Shown here one piece after another: positions 8,800-16,954 of a stretch of DNA of 34,479 bases. Within the stretch, counting starts at the first letter, position 1, and each line of letters begins with the position of its first letter. Made by a program: the position numbers and the translations under genes. Origin of the DNA: Planctomycetia bacterium (lineage in GTDB: Bacteria > Planctomycetota > Planctomycetia > Pirellulales > Thermoguttaceae); NCBI GenBank assembly GCA_030527015.1, contig JAUNBR010000048.1:1-34479 (forward strand). Direction: 5' to 3'. A model generated the notes under the pieces. The model worked only from the letters and a program-made list of their open reading frames with translations, was not told the origin of the DNA and made no database searches.

Positions 8800-8828
8800 A
8801 ATATAATAATGCGTCATAAATATGACAA
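8800..8828 (-). promoter_or_regulatory. Candidate purL promoter overlapping an inverted repeat
   Basis: On the minus strand TTGTCA (8828-8823), a 17-bp spacer, then TATATT (8805-8800), each one mismatch from the sigma-70 consensus. The predicted start near 8793 sits just ahead of the purL ribosome site. The -35 and spacer contain a perfect 6-bp inverted repeat, GTCATA AA TATGAC (8813-8826), which could be an operator. Confidence 0.5.
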
Positions 8829-8836
8829 TCAAAAAT

Positions 8837-8945
8837 AATACTGGTTCCATTTTAAATTTCCGTTTTATGCGGCTCTGAAAGAAATTCATTTTCAGTAACG
8901 CAAAATGCCGAGAACGTAAAATTTATAGTAACCCAGGCATAAAAA
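8837..8945 (+). repeat. Dispersed inverted-repeat element
   Basis: L end ATACTGGTTCCATTTTAAA. The R end is altered to TAGTAACCCAGGCATAAA and lies 27 nt from the ribD stop. Confidence 0.88.
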
Positions 8946-8971
8946 ATGCTTGGGCACACACATGTCCGTGC

Positions 8972-10270
8972 TTAAGTTTCGTCCGGCGCAGGCATATCTT
9001 GCATCCGATCATTTTTTTGAACACGAGCATGAACATGAATATCTCCATCCAAAATTTCTACTTGTGGATTCCGCAGTTTTACAGCATGTTCCATCGCCGC
9101 GGTTCCGATTCCCGCGATGGGCGTAATGGCATTTCTCCCTCCGACGAGCTTCGGTGCAACAAAAACCTCCATTTCATCTATTTCTCTCAGATCAAAAAAG
9201 ACTCCGAGTAAACCTCCACCGCCTTCCACCAGAAGATTCGTTATTTTACGCCGCCCCAATTCATCCAGCAGCTCACCGATCTGCTCCGCCCGATCCATGG
9301 TTTTTGCCTGAAAAATTTCACATCCACAAGCAAGATACGGTTCCATCTGGTCAGAGGAAACCTCCGGCCCAACTAAAAGCAGCGTGGGAAATTCCACCGC
9401 AGTTTTCACCAGCTGAGAAGTCACCGGGATCTTTAGTTTCGCGTCCGCAACGATCCGTACCGGAACACGTCTCACACCAGACTGCACATCTGTCTGCGCC
9501 TCCGGAATCTGCTCCAGTACCTCCCCCAGCCGGCCAGAAAAAATACCCTCCATGGTACGGTGAAGCATCATCTCCTCAGGCATGGTATCTTGAGAAACCG
9601 ACGCGAAATCCTCACATCTTGCCGTCAGCATGGGATCATCCTGAATAGCCGTGGCCGCTCCTACCATAATTGCGTCCACCCTGGCCCGTAACTGATGCAC
9701 TTTCGCGCGCGAAGCAGGCGAAGAAATCCAGCGGCTGGAGTGTGCACGGGTGGCAATTTTTCCATCCAGCGTCATGGCGTATTTCGCAATTACCCAGGGA
9801 CGCTTCTGTTCCATCAGCTTCAGATAAGGCGCATTCAGCTCCCTGGCCTCTTCCTCACACAGTCCCACCTGCACAGGAATCCCCGCTTCACGTAAACGGC
9901 GAATCCCCCCGCCCGCGACTTTCGGAAAAGGATCTCGCATGGCCACGACCACATCTTTTACACCCGCCTGAATCAGCGCTTCTGTACACGGCGGTGTTTT
10001 CCCATAATGACAGCACGGCTCCAGCGTCACATAAACCGTGGCACCTCTTGCTGCCTCACCCGCTGCCTTCAGCGCATTTATCTCCGCGTGCGCCTCACCA
10101 AATTTTTCATGGAACCCTTCTCCTACCATCTCTCCCGTACCACCATCCGCCACAATCACACAGCCCACCATGGGATTCGGCTCCACATATCCCTGACCGC
10201 GCCGCGCCAGTTTCAGTGCACGAAGCATCCAGTGCTCGTCAATTTTATTTCTGGCAGGAATTTTTAACAT
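8972..10270 (-). CDS. ribD: Bifunctional riboflavin biosynthesis deaminase/reductase
   Basis: RibD converts the pyrimidine made by GTP cyclohydrolase II by deamination and then side-chain reduction (riboflavin pathway, cytoplasm). The N-terminal zinc deaminase shows EPNPMVGCVIV, GEAHAEINAL (zinc His and proton-shuttle Glu) and EPCCHYGKTPPC (zinc Cys pair). The C-terminal reductase begins at RPWVIAKYAMTLDGKIA and includes SRWISS, VDAIMVGAATAIQDDPMLTAR and NLLVEGGGGLLGVFFD. About 60 extra residues are inserted after LTAR relative to compact RibD proteins. ATG 10270 is chosen, giving 432 residues; the frame continues upstream to a GTG at 10297 with no ribosome site. No FMN riboswitch is seen upstream, and no other rib gene is in the window. 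Confidence 0.93.
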   Translation of the reverse strand: MLKIPARNKIDEHWMLRALKLARRGQGYVEPNPMVGCVIVADGGTGEMVGEGFHEKFGEAHAEINALKAAGEAARGATVYVTLEPCCHYGKTPPCTEALIQAGVKDVVVAMRDPFPKVAGGGIRRLREAGIPVQVGLCEEEARELNAPYLKLMEQKRPWVIAKYAMTLDGKIATRAHSSRWISSPASRAKVHQLRARVDAIMVGAATAIQDDPMLTARCEDFASVSQDTMPEEMMLHRTMEGIFSGRLGEVLEQIPEAQTDVQSGVRRVPVRIVADAKLKIPVTSQLVKTAVEFPTLLLVGPEVSSDQMEPYLACGCEIFQAKTMDRAEQIGELLDELGRRKITNLLVEGGGGLLGVFFDLREIDEMEVFVAPKLVGGRNAITPIAGIGTAAMEHAVKLRNPQVEILDGDIHVHARVQKNDRMQDMPAPDET

Positions 10271-10339
10271 AAACAGACCTGTCTCATGGGTACACACGAA
10301 TATTACACGTTATCACAAAATTTCCCCCCATCCACATAT

Positions 10340-10480
10340 TTATATACCCGATACATTTATATACTGGTTCCACTTTAAATTTCCGTTTTGTACAGCTCTG
10401 TACGCAGGCATTTTCAGCGAAGCAAAAATGCCGGAAAAGCGGAAATTTATAGTGCATCGGGCATATAATGTATCGGGTCA
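10340..10480 (+). repeat. Dispersed element nested in termini of another
   Basis: A canonical copy (10360-10468) with GCGAAGC loop is flanked by R-type termini TATACCCGATACA on the left and TGTATCGGGT on the right. This suggests insertion into, or recombination with, an older element. Confidence 0.85.
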
Positions 10481-10492
10481 AAATCCATGAAA

Positions 10493-11509
10493 TTAACCTT
10501 CGAAAGCGTTCCCCACTTTTCGGGCACGAGTGGGTTTATCGAGATTAATTCCGCAGGTAATCCCGATCTGTACTAAAAGATTCCAGCCCGCCATCAGATA
10601 CAGATACGGCATTAAAGAGCATCCGACCGTCGGAAGGACGATCGTCGGGAAAATCGTCTGTTTTGGCGCCACCGCCACGACATTCACGCCGATCGCGTCC
10701 ACTAACAGTTCTTTAATTTTTTGACATTCCGACTCAAAAGGATCCATCAGAATGATCGTTTCGCCGGCATTCATCACTTCCTCGATTCCGTGCAGCAGAT
10801 ACGTCCCTTCCAGATAATCACTCTTTTTCCGTGTGATTTCATTCGTCTTCAGGCGTAATTCTTCCGCCACGCCATTATTTCTTCCCGCAAAATAAAGAAT
10901 CGGGGAGGCCGCGATTTTTTGCAGCATTTCCGCATCATATTCCGCCGTCATCACTTCTTTCGCCGCATCCGCCGCCGCAGACCGGTCACACATGCACCCA
11001 CCAGTAAGGTTACACAGTAAAGACTGATAAACCAGCCCCTGCTCCACGACACTTTTCGTCGCCGCCACGGCATCTTCTTTCCCGCAAGACAAAACGACTG
11101 TCTGATTCGCCGTTTCTTCTAATTTCGTATTTTGATTCGCGGTCACAGCAAAACGTTTCTCGTGACCTGCGGCAGCCAATTTCTGGAACAGGGACACGAC
11201 TTCTTTCGTCTGTCCGCTATTCGAAGCGCCAATCACCGCCCAGTCCGTTAAATCAAATTCCGCCGCTTCCAGACTTCCCGCCGTGGCCAACGAAATGGAA
11301 AGCCCTTTCCGCATGGCGTTTCTTATAGCGCATTTCGCAGGAAAAATCCGGCTGGAGCCCTCTCCCGTGAAGAAAAGACGTCCCGTGGATTTCACCACTT
11401 CCGCCATTTCTTTCGTCTGCTCAGGATTAAATGACCGGATAATTTCCGGCGTTTCTAGCATTTCTTTTACCAGCGCGAACGAACTGTATTTCGGATCCGT
11501 TAAATTCAT
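10493..11509 (-). CDS. Double SIS-domain sugar isomerase/deaminase
   Basis: 338 residues with two SIS (sugar isomerase) domains, at roughly 30-165 and 195-325. Phosphosugar-binding features are visible: RLFFTGEGSSRIFPAK at the first domain start, GASNSGQTKEVVSLFQK (the serine-rich phosphate loop), TKSVVEQG, then FAGRNNGVAEELRLKTNEI and EGTYLLHGIEEVMN in the second. This matches the isomerase half of glucosamine-6-phosphate synthase and AgaS/FrlB-type enzymes but lacks a glutaminase domain. It is likely a cytoplasmic ketose/aldose phosphate isomerase or aminosugar deaminase of unknown substrate. ATG 11509 has TGGAG about 8 nt upstream. The R end of a repeat (10360-10468) lies 24 nt beyond the stop. 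Confidence 0.85.
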   Translation of the reverse strand: MNLTDPKYSSFALVKEMLETPEIIRSFNPEQTKEMAEVVKSTGRLFFTGEGSSRIFPAKCAIRNAMRKGLSISLATAGSLEAAEFDLTDWAVIGASNSGQTKEVVSLFQKLAAAGHEKRFAVTANQNTKLEETANQTVVLSCGKEDAVAATKSVVEQGLVYQSLLCNLTGGCMCDRSAAADAAKEVMTAEYDAEMLQKIAASPILYFAGRNNGVAEELRLKTNEITRKKSDYLEGTYLLHGIEEVMNAGETIILMDPFESECQKIKELLVDAIGVNVVAVAPKQTIFPTIVLPTVGCSLMPYLYLMAGWNLLVQIGITCGINLDKPTRARKVGNAFEG

Positions 11510-11606
11510 AATAAATACTCCATTATAAAATCTTGAAAAAAGTTACATATAAGATTCTTGTTCATGTCTTTTCTTAAAAAACCATGAAAATTATCTCCTA
11601 TTCATT

Positions 11607-11714
11607 TATAAATCTGGTTTCACTTTAAATTTCCGTTTTATGCAGCTCTGAAAGCAGGCATTTTTAGCGACGCAAAATGCCGATGAAGCGGAATTTTATA
11701 GTGTATCGGATATA
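11607..11714 (+). repeat. Dispersed inverted-repeat element
   Basis: Full length with loop GCGACGC. It is about 100 bp upstream of the SIS gene start. Confidence 0.9.
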
Positions 11715-11937
11715 ATATATTTATAAAAACATCTTTATTTTAATCAAAAATAACACCGCCACAATCCCCCGTGCCGTTTTTCTCCATGCTTTCCATTTTG
11801 AAATCCGTGTCACGACAATTTCTTGAACGATTTTTTACCCGTGCGTTCAGTTTTTCCACCATGTTTTTTGCGCGATATTAAAAGTAGAATTTCATGCCCG
11901 ATATAAGACCATGAGAGTGTTTTCTATTTTTTGATAT
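11715..11937. other. Spacer with nothing recognised
   Basis: AT-rich, no open frame of note, no RNA or terminator recognised. A stray TGCCCGATATAA near 11895 may be an R-end relic. Confidence 0.4.
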
Positions 11938-12098
11938 TATACTGGTTTCAGTTCAAATTTCCGTTTTATGCAGCTCTGAAGCAGGCATTTTCAGCGAAGA
12001 AAAATGCCGGGAAAGCGAAAATTTATAGTATATCGGGTATAAAATACCTGGAATCAAAAAATTTTATAGCGGAATTTTATAGTACATCGGGCACATAA
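11938..12098 (+). repeat. Dispersed element plus an extra R end
   Basis: A complete copy (11938-12044) is followed by a second R end, GCGGAATTTTATAGTACATC (12071-12098), which stops 17 nt short of the membrane-protein stop codon. Confidence 0.88.
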
Positions 12099-12115
12099 TC
12101 CGTCAGACACAAAAA

Positions 12116-12838
12116 TCATTCCGATAAAATATTAAGCGCCGCATTTTCTTGCCGATTACGTTCCTCCTGAATTTTAGCCGCCACTCGCGCAAGAGAATTT
12201 ATAGAAAAAATACCACAAATTAATGCAATTATAGAAAAAAATGAAATGATGATTCCGGTATAATAAAAAATAAGACTCGCAAGAAGAACATTTGTATTTA
12301 CCCGATCCTGCACAGGCCTCCCGATTCCATACCGATTACAAAATGCATTCATATCTTCCGCCAGTCCGTAAAACGCGACAAAAATCCAATAAATATTAAA
12401 AATCGGGATAAACAGAAATCCCACCGCCCGGCCCGGCGTGGTCCGCGCGTATCCATCCTGAATAATTCTCCAGCACCTGTAAATAAATAATAAAAAAGAA
12501 AATAAACTTACGAAACCACATATCATACCTGCGATTAATAAGAAGATAAAAAATATCCCCATTCCCGTTCCCGAGAGTCCAGGACTTATAGGCCCTCCGA
12601 CCACGACCGCTTCTTCCACGACGACCGTATGTCCATTTGGCATAATACTATATAGGATAATGAAGACAGCAGCAAAAACAAACAAAAATTGACACAGAAT
12701 GGACATCCAGATCCGTCTGGCCAGCCTTAAAAATGATTCTGGCGTATATCCCGGAGCAAGAGAAGAATACGTGCCATATGATGGTTCGTTATTCTCGCCA
12801 TGATAAGAATACGGATTCTGATTATAATCATAACTCAT
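12116..12838 (-). CDS. Unknown polytopic membrane protein, single YRCW/TTPGRAV domain
   Basis: 240 residues, not assigned to a named family. It has a Tyr/Asn-rich N-terminus (1-30), then hydrophobic segments at about 45-66, 93-120, 139-160 and 185-215, so about four membrane passes, and a Gln/Glu-rich cytoplasmic-type tail. The strongest signature is IYRCWRIIQD (119-128), then TTPGRAVGFLFIPIFNIYW (133-151), then FVAFYGLAEDMNAFCNRYG. The same signature occurs twice in the neighbour at 13086-14474, so the two are paralogues. ATG 12838 has AAAGGAG about 9 nt upstream. Function is unknown; the conserved Trp/Cys/Asp block between two membrane helices looks like the functional core. Confidence 0.8.
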   Translation of the reverse strand: MSYDYNQNPYSYHGENNEPSYGTYSSLAPGYTPESFLRLARRIWMSILCQFLFVFAAVFIILYSIMPNGHTVVVEEAVVVGGPISPGLSGTGMGIFFIFLLIAGMICGFVSLFSFLLFIYRCWRIIQDGYARTTPGRAVGFLFIPIFNIYWIFVAFYGLAEDMNAFCNRYGIGRPVQDRVNTNVLLASLIFYYTGIIISFFSIIALICGIFSINSLARVAAKIQEERNRQENAALNILSE

Positions 12839-12932
12839 TTAATAAAACTCCTTTATGGGAAATTTTCCAAAAAAATGAAAACAGGACATGTAAATCAGCT
12901 CGAACAGACTCTACTTTCATTCATTCCACCTT

Positions 12933-13039
12933 TTATATCCGATGCACGATAAATTTCCGTTTTCCCAGCATTTTTGTCTCGCTAAGAAGCCTGCCTTCAG
13001 AGCCACAAAAAATGAAAATTTAAAGGAGATTCAGTTCTA
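12933..13039 (-). repeat. Dispersed inverted-repeat element
   Basis: R end TATATCCGATGCACGATAAA. The right inner arm is degenerate. It lies between the two paralogous membrane-protein genes. Confidence 0.87.
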
Positions 13040-13085
13040 TCTGATAAAATAAACATACCTCATATTTCAAAATTTGGCTGCCGTC

Positions 13086-14474
13086 TTACAATTTTCCCGT
13101 CCACTGTGGAAACAATTCTCCTTCCTGAAAACGGCGTTTCTGAATCATCGCACCAGCTCTAGCGAAATTTCTTACCGTCCAAATAAACGGAATGGCAAAA
13201 GGAATGAAAAAAAATCCCAAAATAACAAAAATAATACTCAAGAAAACAGAAAATAAATGAATCCGATTTCGGTAAGGATCCCAAATATCATAACGATTAC
13301 AAAAAACGTTCATATCCTGCGCCAGACCCAAAATGGCAACAAAAATCCAGTACAGATTAAAAACAGGAATAAAAAGGAATTTTACTGCTCTGCCAGGTGT
13401 GGTACGCACATATTCATCCTGAATAACGCTCCAGCACCGATAAATCAAAATGCAGAAAGAAGTAACATTCATTAACAGCAGAGTGGATATTCCTCCCAAA
13501 AAACAAATAAAAATAAGAGTAAATTCTTCCAAAACAGGAGCTGGATTCTCCTCTGTAAGCCCTGACATACTCCAAAAAACAGATGACACTAGAATACATA
13601 TCAGAAAAAATATTCCTAGCAGAGACATAATATACCATCTTGCCAGTTTATGAAATCCTTCTGGCCTGTACCTAAAATGAGTAGGAAGATGTTCGTATAC
13701 ATTTTTTTCATATCCATAATTACTGGAAAACGGATTCTGATAATCCCGATATTTCTTTTTAGCTTTTTCATTTTCATCAGATACCTCATGAGTATTTATC
13801 TCTTTTTGAAAACGATAAAACTGAATGATGGCAGCCGTTTTCGCTAATAAGTTTCCGGATTTTAATATAAGTATCCCCCAAATAAAAAAAGATATACCAC
13901 ACAAAATGAATAAAAATATAGAAAATCCAGAAGAAAAAGGAACAAAAAAATGGACGCCACAACAAAAAACACCTAGAAAACAAGAAATCATTCCCATAAT
14001 AATCGCATTTTTTATAACGCCTAAATGAATTCGATCATAGGCAGGATTTCCCAGATGGTGAAAATCACAAAAAGCATTCATTTTTTCCGCCAGTTCATAA
14101 ACAGCGATAAACACCCAATAAAAATGAAAAATGGGAATAAACAGTAATTTCACCGCCTGAGCAGGCGTGGTACCACCATGATTATCCTGTACAACACTCC
14201 AGCACCGATAAATCAGGCTACACAAAAAATACCCTGATGTTATCATACAGACACTAAGTAAAATCGACAAAATCCATGTAATTTGTGTAAAATCAGTATT
14301 TTTAAACACACATAAATGAATAAATATACTGTACCCGAAGAGGAAAATCCCCACCACAGATATACCGAATCTTTGTGCCAGTTTCAAAAAAGCACCTGGT
14401 GAATGCCAAGGATTAATTGTTAGATCTATATATCCATAATCATAAAAATACAGATCCTGATTATTATAATTCAT
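13086..14474 (-). CDS. Unknown membrane protein, tandem duplication of the YRCW/TTPGRAV domain
   Basis: 462 residues made of two similar halves of about 230 residues, each with about four membrane segments. Half one carries IYRCWSVVQD (88-97) and TTPAQAVKLLFIPIFHFYW (102-120). Half two carries IYRCWSVIQD (344-353) and TTPGRAVKFLFIPVFNLYW (358-376), each followed by a MNxFC block. A charged linker (about 222-262, EVSDENEKAKKKYRDYQNPF) joins them and resembles the N-terminus of the 240-residue neighbour, as if two genes fused. Half two is closer to the neighbour than half one is. The ATG at 14474 has only a weak GAAGAAG upstream. A candidate promoter is at 14937-14964. Function unknown. Confidence 0.8.
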   Translation of the reverse strand: MNYNNQDLYFYDYGYIDLTINPWHSPGAFLKLAQRFGISVVGIFLFGYSIFIHLCVFKNTDFTQITWILSILLSVCMITSGYFLCSLIYRCWSVVQDNHGGTTPAQAVKLLFIPIFHFYWVFIAVYELAEKMNAFCDFHHLGNPAYDRIHLGVIKNAIIMGMISCFLGVFCCGVHFFVPFSSGFSIFLFILCGISFFIWGILILKSGNLLAKTAAIIQFYRFQKEINTHEVSDENEKAKKKYRDYQNPFSSNYGYEKNVYEHLPTHFRYRPEGFHKLARWYIMSLLGIFFLICILVSSVFWSMSGLTEENPAPVLEEFTLIFICFLGGISTLLLMNVTSFCILIYRCWSVIQDEYVRTTPGRAVKFLFIPVFNLYWIFVAILGLAQDMNVFCNRYDIWDPYRNRIHLFSVFLSIIFVILGFFFIPFAIPFIWTVRNFARAGAMIQKRRFQEGELFPQWTGKL

Positions 14475-14505
14475 AAAATTTAAACTTCTTCTGAATAATC
14501 TTTTT

Positions 14506-14612
14506 TATACTCGATGCACGATAAAATTCCGTTTCCCCGGCATTTTTGCCTCGCAAAAAATACTTACTTTCAGCAGCCGTTCAAAATGAAAATTTAAGGG
14601 AAAATTAGTATA
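14506..14612 (-). repeat. Dispersed inverted-repeat element
   Basis: R end TATACTCGATGCACGATAAA, loop GCCTCGC. The right inner arm is lost and the L end eroded. Confidence 0.85.
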
Positions 14613-14767
14613 AATAATCTTAAATTGACATATCACGCACCGATCAACAAAAAATTTTAACGACTAAATTTATGCTCTATAATCATTTAGTTTCATCATT
14701 TTCTAAAACAGAAATTATATGATTCCACATTATATTTTTGTTTCACATGATTCTGAACCCAGCATTT

Positions 14768-14871
14768 TATACCCGATGTACGATAAAATTCCACTTTTCC
14801 GGCATTTTTGCTTCTCTGAAATGCCTGCTTTAGGAACAGCAGAAAACGGAAATTTAAAGTGAAGCCAGTAT
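14768..14871 (-). repeat. Dispersed inverted-repeat element
   Basis: R end TATACCCGATGTACGATAAA, stem GGCATTTTTGCTTCTCTGAA, L end TTTAAAGTGAAGCCAGTA. Confidence 0.9.
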
Positions 14872-14936
14872 GGTGTAAGTGAAGAAAAATGCTTACGGTT
14901 AATTTAAAATATCACCAAACAATTTTTCAAAAATTC

Positions 14937-14964
14937 AGTATAATCCGAAAGAAGTTTTTGTCAA
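14937..14964 (-). promoter_or_regulatory. Candidate promoter toward the duplicated membrane protein
   Basis: On the minus strand TTGACA (14964-14959), a 16-bp spacer and TATACT (14942-14937). The spacing is the same as in the leuA promoter. It lies about 460 bp upstream of the gene, with two dispersed repeats in between, which lowers confidence. Confidence 0.4.
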
Positions 14965-15003
14965 GATAAAATATCCAAGACAAGATAAGTTTTCATGTAA
15001 AAC

Positions 15004-15047
15004 AAAAATACCAGGGAAGGGAAAATTAATGGTATATCAGGATAAAT
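15004..15047 (+). repeat. Fragment of dispersed element (R half)
   Basis: AAATACCAGGGAAGGGAAAA then ATGGTATATCAGGATAAA resemble the right half only. Confidence 0.5.
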
Positions 15048-15057
15048 CATTTCGAGT

Positions 15058-15165
15058 TATGCGGTTTCCACTTTAAATTTCCGTTTCGTGCTGTTCCTAA
15101 AGCAGGCATTTCAGAGAAGTAAAAATTCCAGGGAAACGAAAATTCATAATGCATCGGGTATAAAA
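15058..15165 (+). repeat. Dispersed inverted-repeat element
   Basis: L end GCGGTTTCCACTTTAAA, R end TTCATAATGCATCGGGTATA. It ends 11 nt from the DUF58 stop. Confidence 0.88.
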
Positions 15166-15176
15166 TTTTATCGAGA

Positions 15177-16799
15177 TTATAATAAATGTCGTGCTTTTAT
15201 CTCTAAATATCGGGAAATTAAAGCACCCGTAAGATCTTCCGGATATGCATCCACCAAAATAACTCCGCTGGCGCGTAATTTTGCCAGCTGTTCCTGGCGG
15301 CGCCAGATAAGGTCCGCTGCTGCTGCGGCAGAATATACGAAATCAGCTGCATTTTCACCTGGAGGAATATGAAGATTCTGCTGCTGCTCATAATGCTCCA
15401 AAATACTTTCCCAGGAAGGATAACCCTCACGTAAAGAAAGACTCACCTCCGATTTTTCCCTTAATTCAGGATTATGTACCAACAAATTATCCAGCGGGTC
15501 AAATAACTGATGATCCCTCAGCAGAGCCAGCATGGGCAGATGCTTTCCATGAAGATTTCTTAAATTGCGCGACACAAATAATGTACTGGCCTCATCAAAA
15601 AAATTCGTCAGCAGAATTACCAGTGTGCGTTTTCGCACATGGGAAGCTAAATACTGAAAAGCCAGATCATATCTGCTGCCGACAGGTTCTGGAAATCGGT
15701 CAAAAGAAGCATGTAACAGACCATTTAAGTGACGCATTCCACTGCGCGGCGGCGTAAATGAGTGTATTTTATCAGAAAAACACAGCAGTCCGACAGAATC
15801 TCCCTGTTTCAGAGCCACCCACGCCAGCATCAGCATGGAATTCACCGCACCGGGAGTGGCCTTCCATTTCGCTTCGGAAAATTCTTCCGGTGCTAAAATC
15901 GTTTCACTGTGAGTCATCGTCCTTCCACAGTCCAGCAGAAAAACCACATTTTGATTCTGTGTCGTCTGAAAATCTTTCACTATTAATTTTTTCCGCCGTG
16001 CAGTCGCCCGCCAGTCGATATGCCGGTGATCATCATCGATCGTATAATCTCGCAGACGCTCAAAATCATTATCCTGACCGATACGCCGTGTTTTACGTAC
16101 TCCCATTAAATGCAGACGATTCGTGCGTGCCAGAAGATCATATTCCGCCAGCTGACGCATATCTGGATACACACGCAGCGTGCTATTACAGACCAGTGAC
16201 TGCTGACGCACCCAAAAACCAAAAAAACTGGAAAAACGAAAATAAACACAATAAAATTCAAAAAGACCACGAACTCTTGGCCGTAAAAAATAAGTCCACG
16301 CAGAAAGTGTCCCTCCCGGGATTTCCATTTCTTGCTGACATTTTTCGTAATGGACATTCCCCTTATCATTAACTGGTAATAAATCCTGATCCGCATCATC
16401 TCTGACCAGTACCCGACATTTTCGCCGTGTATGATTCTCCACAGTAATTTCCACCGGATGATATTTCCTTAAAGACGCCACGGGAGATATTTTTCTTTTG
16501 ACCACGAAACCCTGTGCAGAAGGCAGAGTCAGAAAATCCACAAAAATGATAGCCAAAAGACATATATCCGCAGTGACAGTAATCCACACTCCCAAAACAG
16601 AATGCAGTGATACCAGAAGAGATAAAAACAGAAGACCAAAAACTGATAAAAACAGGCGTCGTGACGGATACGCTCCCCAAAATGTCAGAGCCAGAAGCGG
16701 CATAAAAAAAATCATAAACTGCAGAAAAAAGATGGTGGCACCAGGCAGGTGTTCCATTCTCATCCATACCGTATGTAAAATATTTAATAGGACAGGCAT
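15177..16799 (-). CDS. DUF58 / von Willebrand factor A-like membrane protein
   Basis: 540 residues. N-terminal hydrophobic segments at about 21-42, 47-68 and 70-90 anchor it. A beta-rich extracytoplasmic or soluble part follows to about 215, then the DUF58 hallmark LRDYTIDDDHRHIDWRATAR (249-268). A vWA-like domain contains VVFLLDCGRTM (DxGxT MIDAS-type, 286-295), a loop with GDSVGLLCFSDK, and RTLVILLTNFFDEA. Such proteins are almost always encoded beside a MoxR AAA+ ATPase and are thought to be its client or partner in envelope assembly. Here the MoxR gene lies directly upstream (16955-17935). ATG 16799 has AGGA about 7 nt upstream. The stop is 11 nt from a repeat R end. Confidence 0.9.
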   Translation of the reverse strand: MPVLLNILHTVWMRMEHLPGATIFFLQFMIFFMPLLALTFWGAYPSRRLFLSVFGLLFLSLLVSLHSVLGVWITVTADICLLAIIFVDFLTLPSAQGFVVKRKISPVASLRKYHPVEITVENHTRRKCRVLVRDDADQDLLPVNDKGNVHYEKCQQEMEIPGGTLSAWTYFLRPRVRGLFEFYCVYFRFSSFFGFWVRQQSLVCNSTLRVYPDMRQLAEYDLLARTNRLHLMGVRKTRRIGQDNDFERLRDYTIDDDHRHIDWRATARRKKLIVKDFQTTQNQNVVFLLDCGRTMTHSETILAPEEFSEAKWKATPGAVNSMLMLAWVALKQGDSVGLLCFSDKIHSFTPPRSGMRHLNGLLHASFDRFPEPVGSRYDLAFQYLASHVRKRTLVILLTNFFDEASTLFVSRNLRNLHGKHLPMLALLRDHQLFDPLDNLLVHNPELREKSEVSLSLREGYPSWESILEHYEQQQNLHIPPGENAADFVYSAAAAADLIWRRQEQLAKLRASGVILVDAYPEDLTGALISRYLEIKARHLL

Positions 16800-16835
16800 G
16801 ATTTTTCCTGAATCAAAAAGGATTTACATTTTTGT

Positions 16836-16948
16836 TATACACTCTGCTTTTACTTTAACTTCCCATTTTATGCAGCTCTTAACGCAGGCATTTTCAGTGA
16901 CGCAAAAATGCCTGGAAAGCGAAAATTTATAGTGTATCGGGTATAAAA
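16836..16948 (+). repeat. Dispersed inverted-repeat element
   Basis: L end degenerate; inner stem GGCATTTT/AAAATGCC with loop GTGACGC; R end canonical. It ends 6 nt from the MoxR stop. Confidence 0.88.
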
Positions 16949-16954
16949 CATGAT

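Noticed and set aside
9670..10272. Long antisense open frames over ribD (200 codons), RDD-SpoIIM (23395-23982) and purL (7692-8189)
   Set aside because: Low-complexity Pro/His/Ser-rich translations opposite strongly conserved genes; shadows of codon bias.
10271..10340. FMN riboswitch upstream of ribD
   Set aside because: No conserved RFN core sequence is present in the short upstream region.
10284..10481. Small open frames in spacers (also near 28795-28989, 29990-30211, 21007-21399)
   Set aside because: They are translations of the dispersed repeat: the same HYKFP/FRFS-type peptides recur at unrelated sites and they lack ribosome sites.
14625..14630. TTGACA on the plus strand
   Set aside because: No -10 at suitable spacing and no plus-strand gene downstream.
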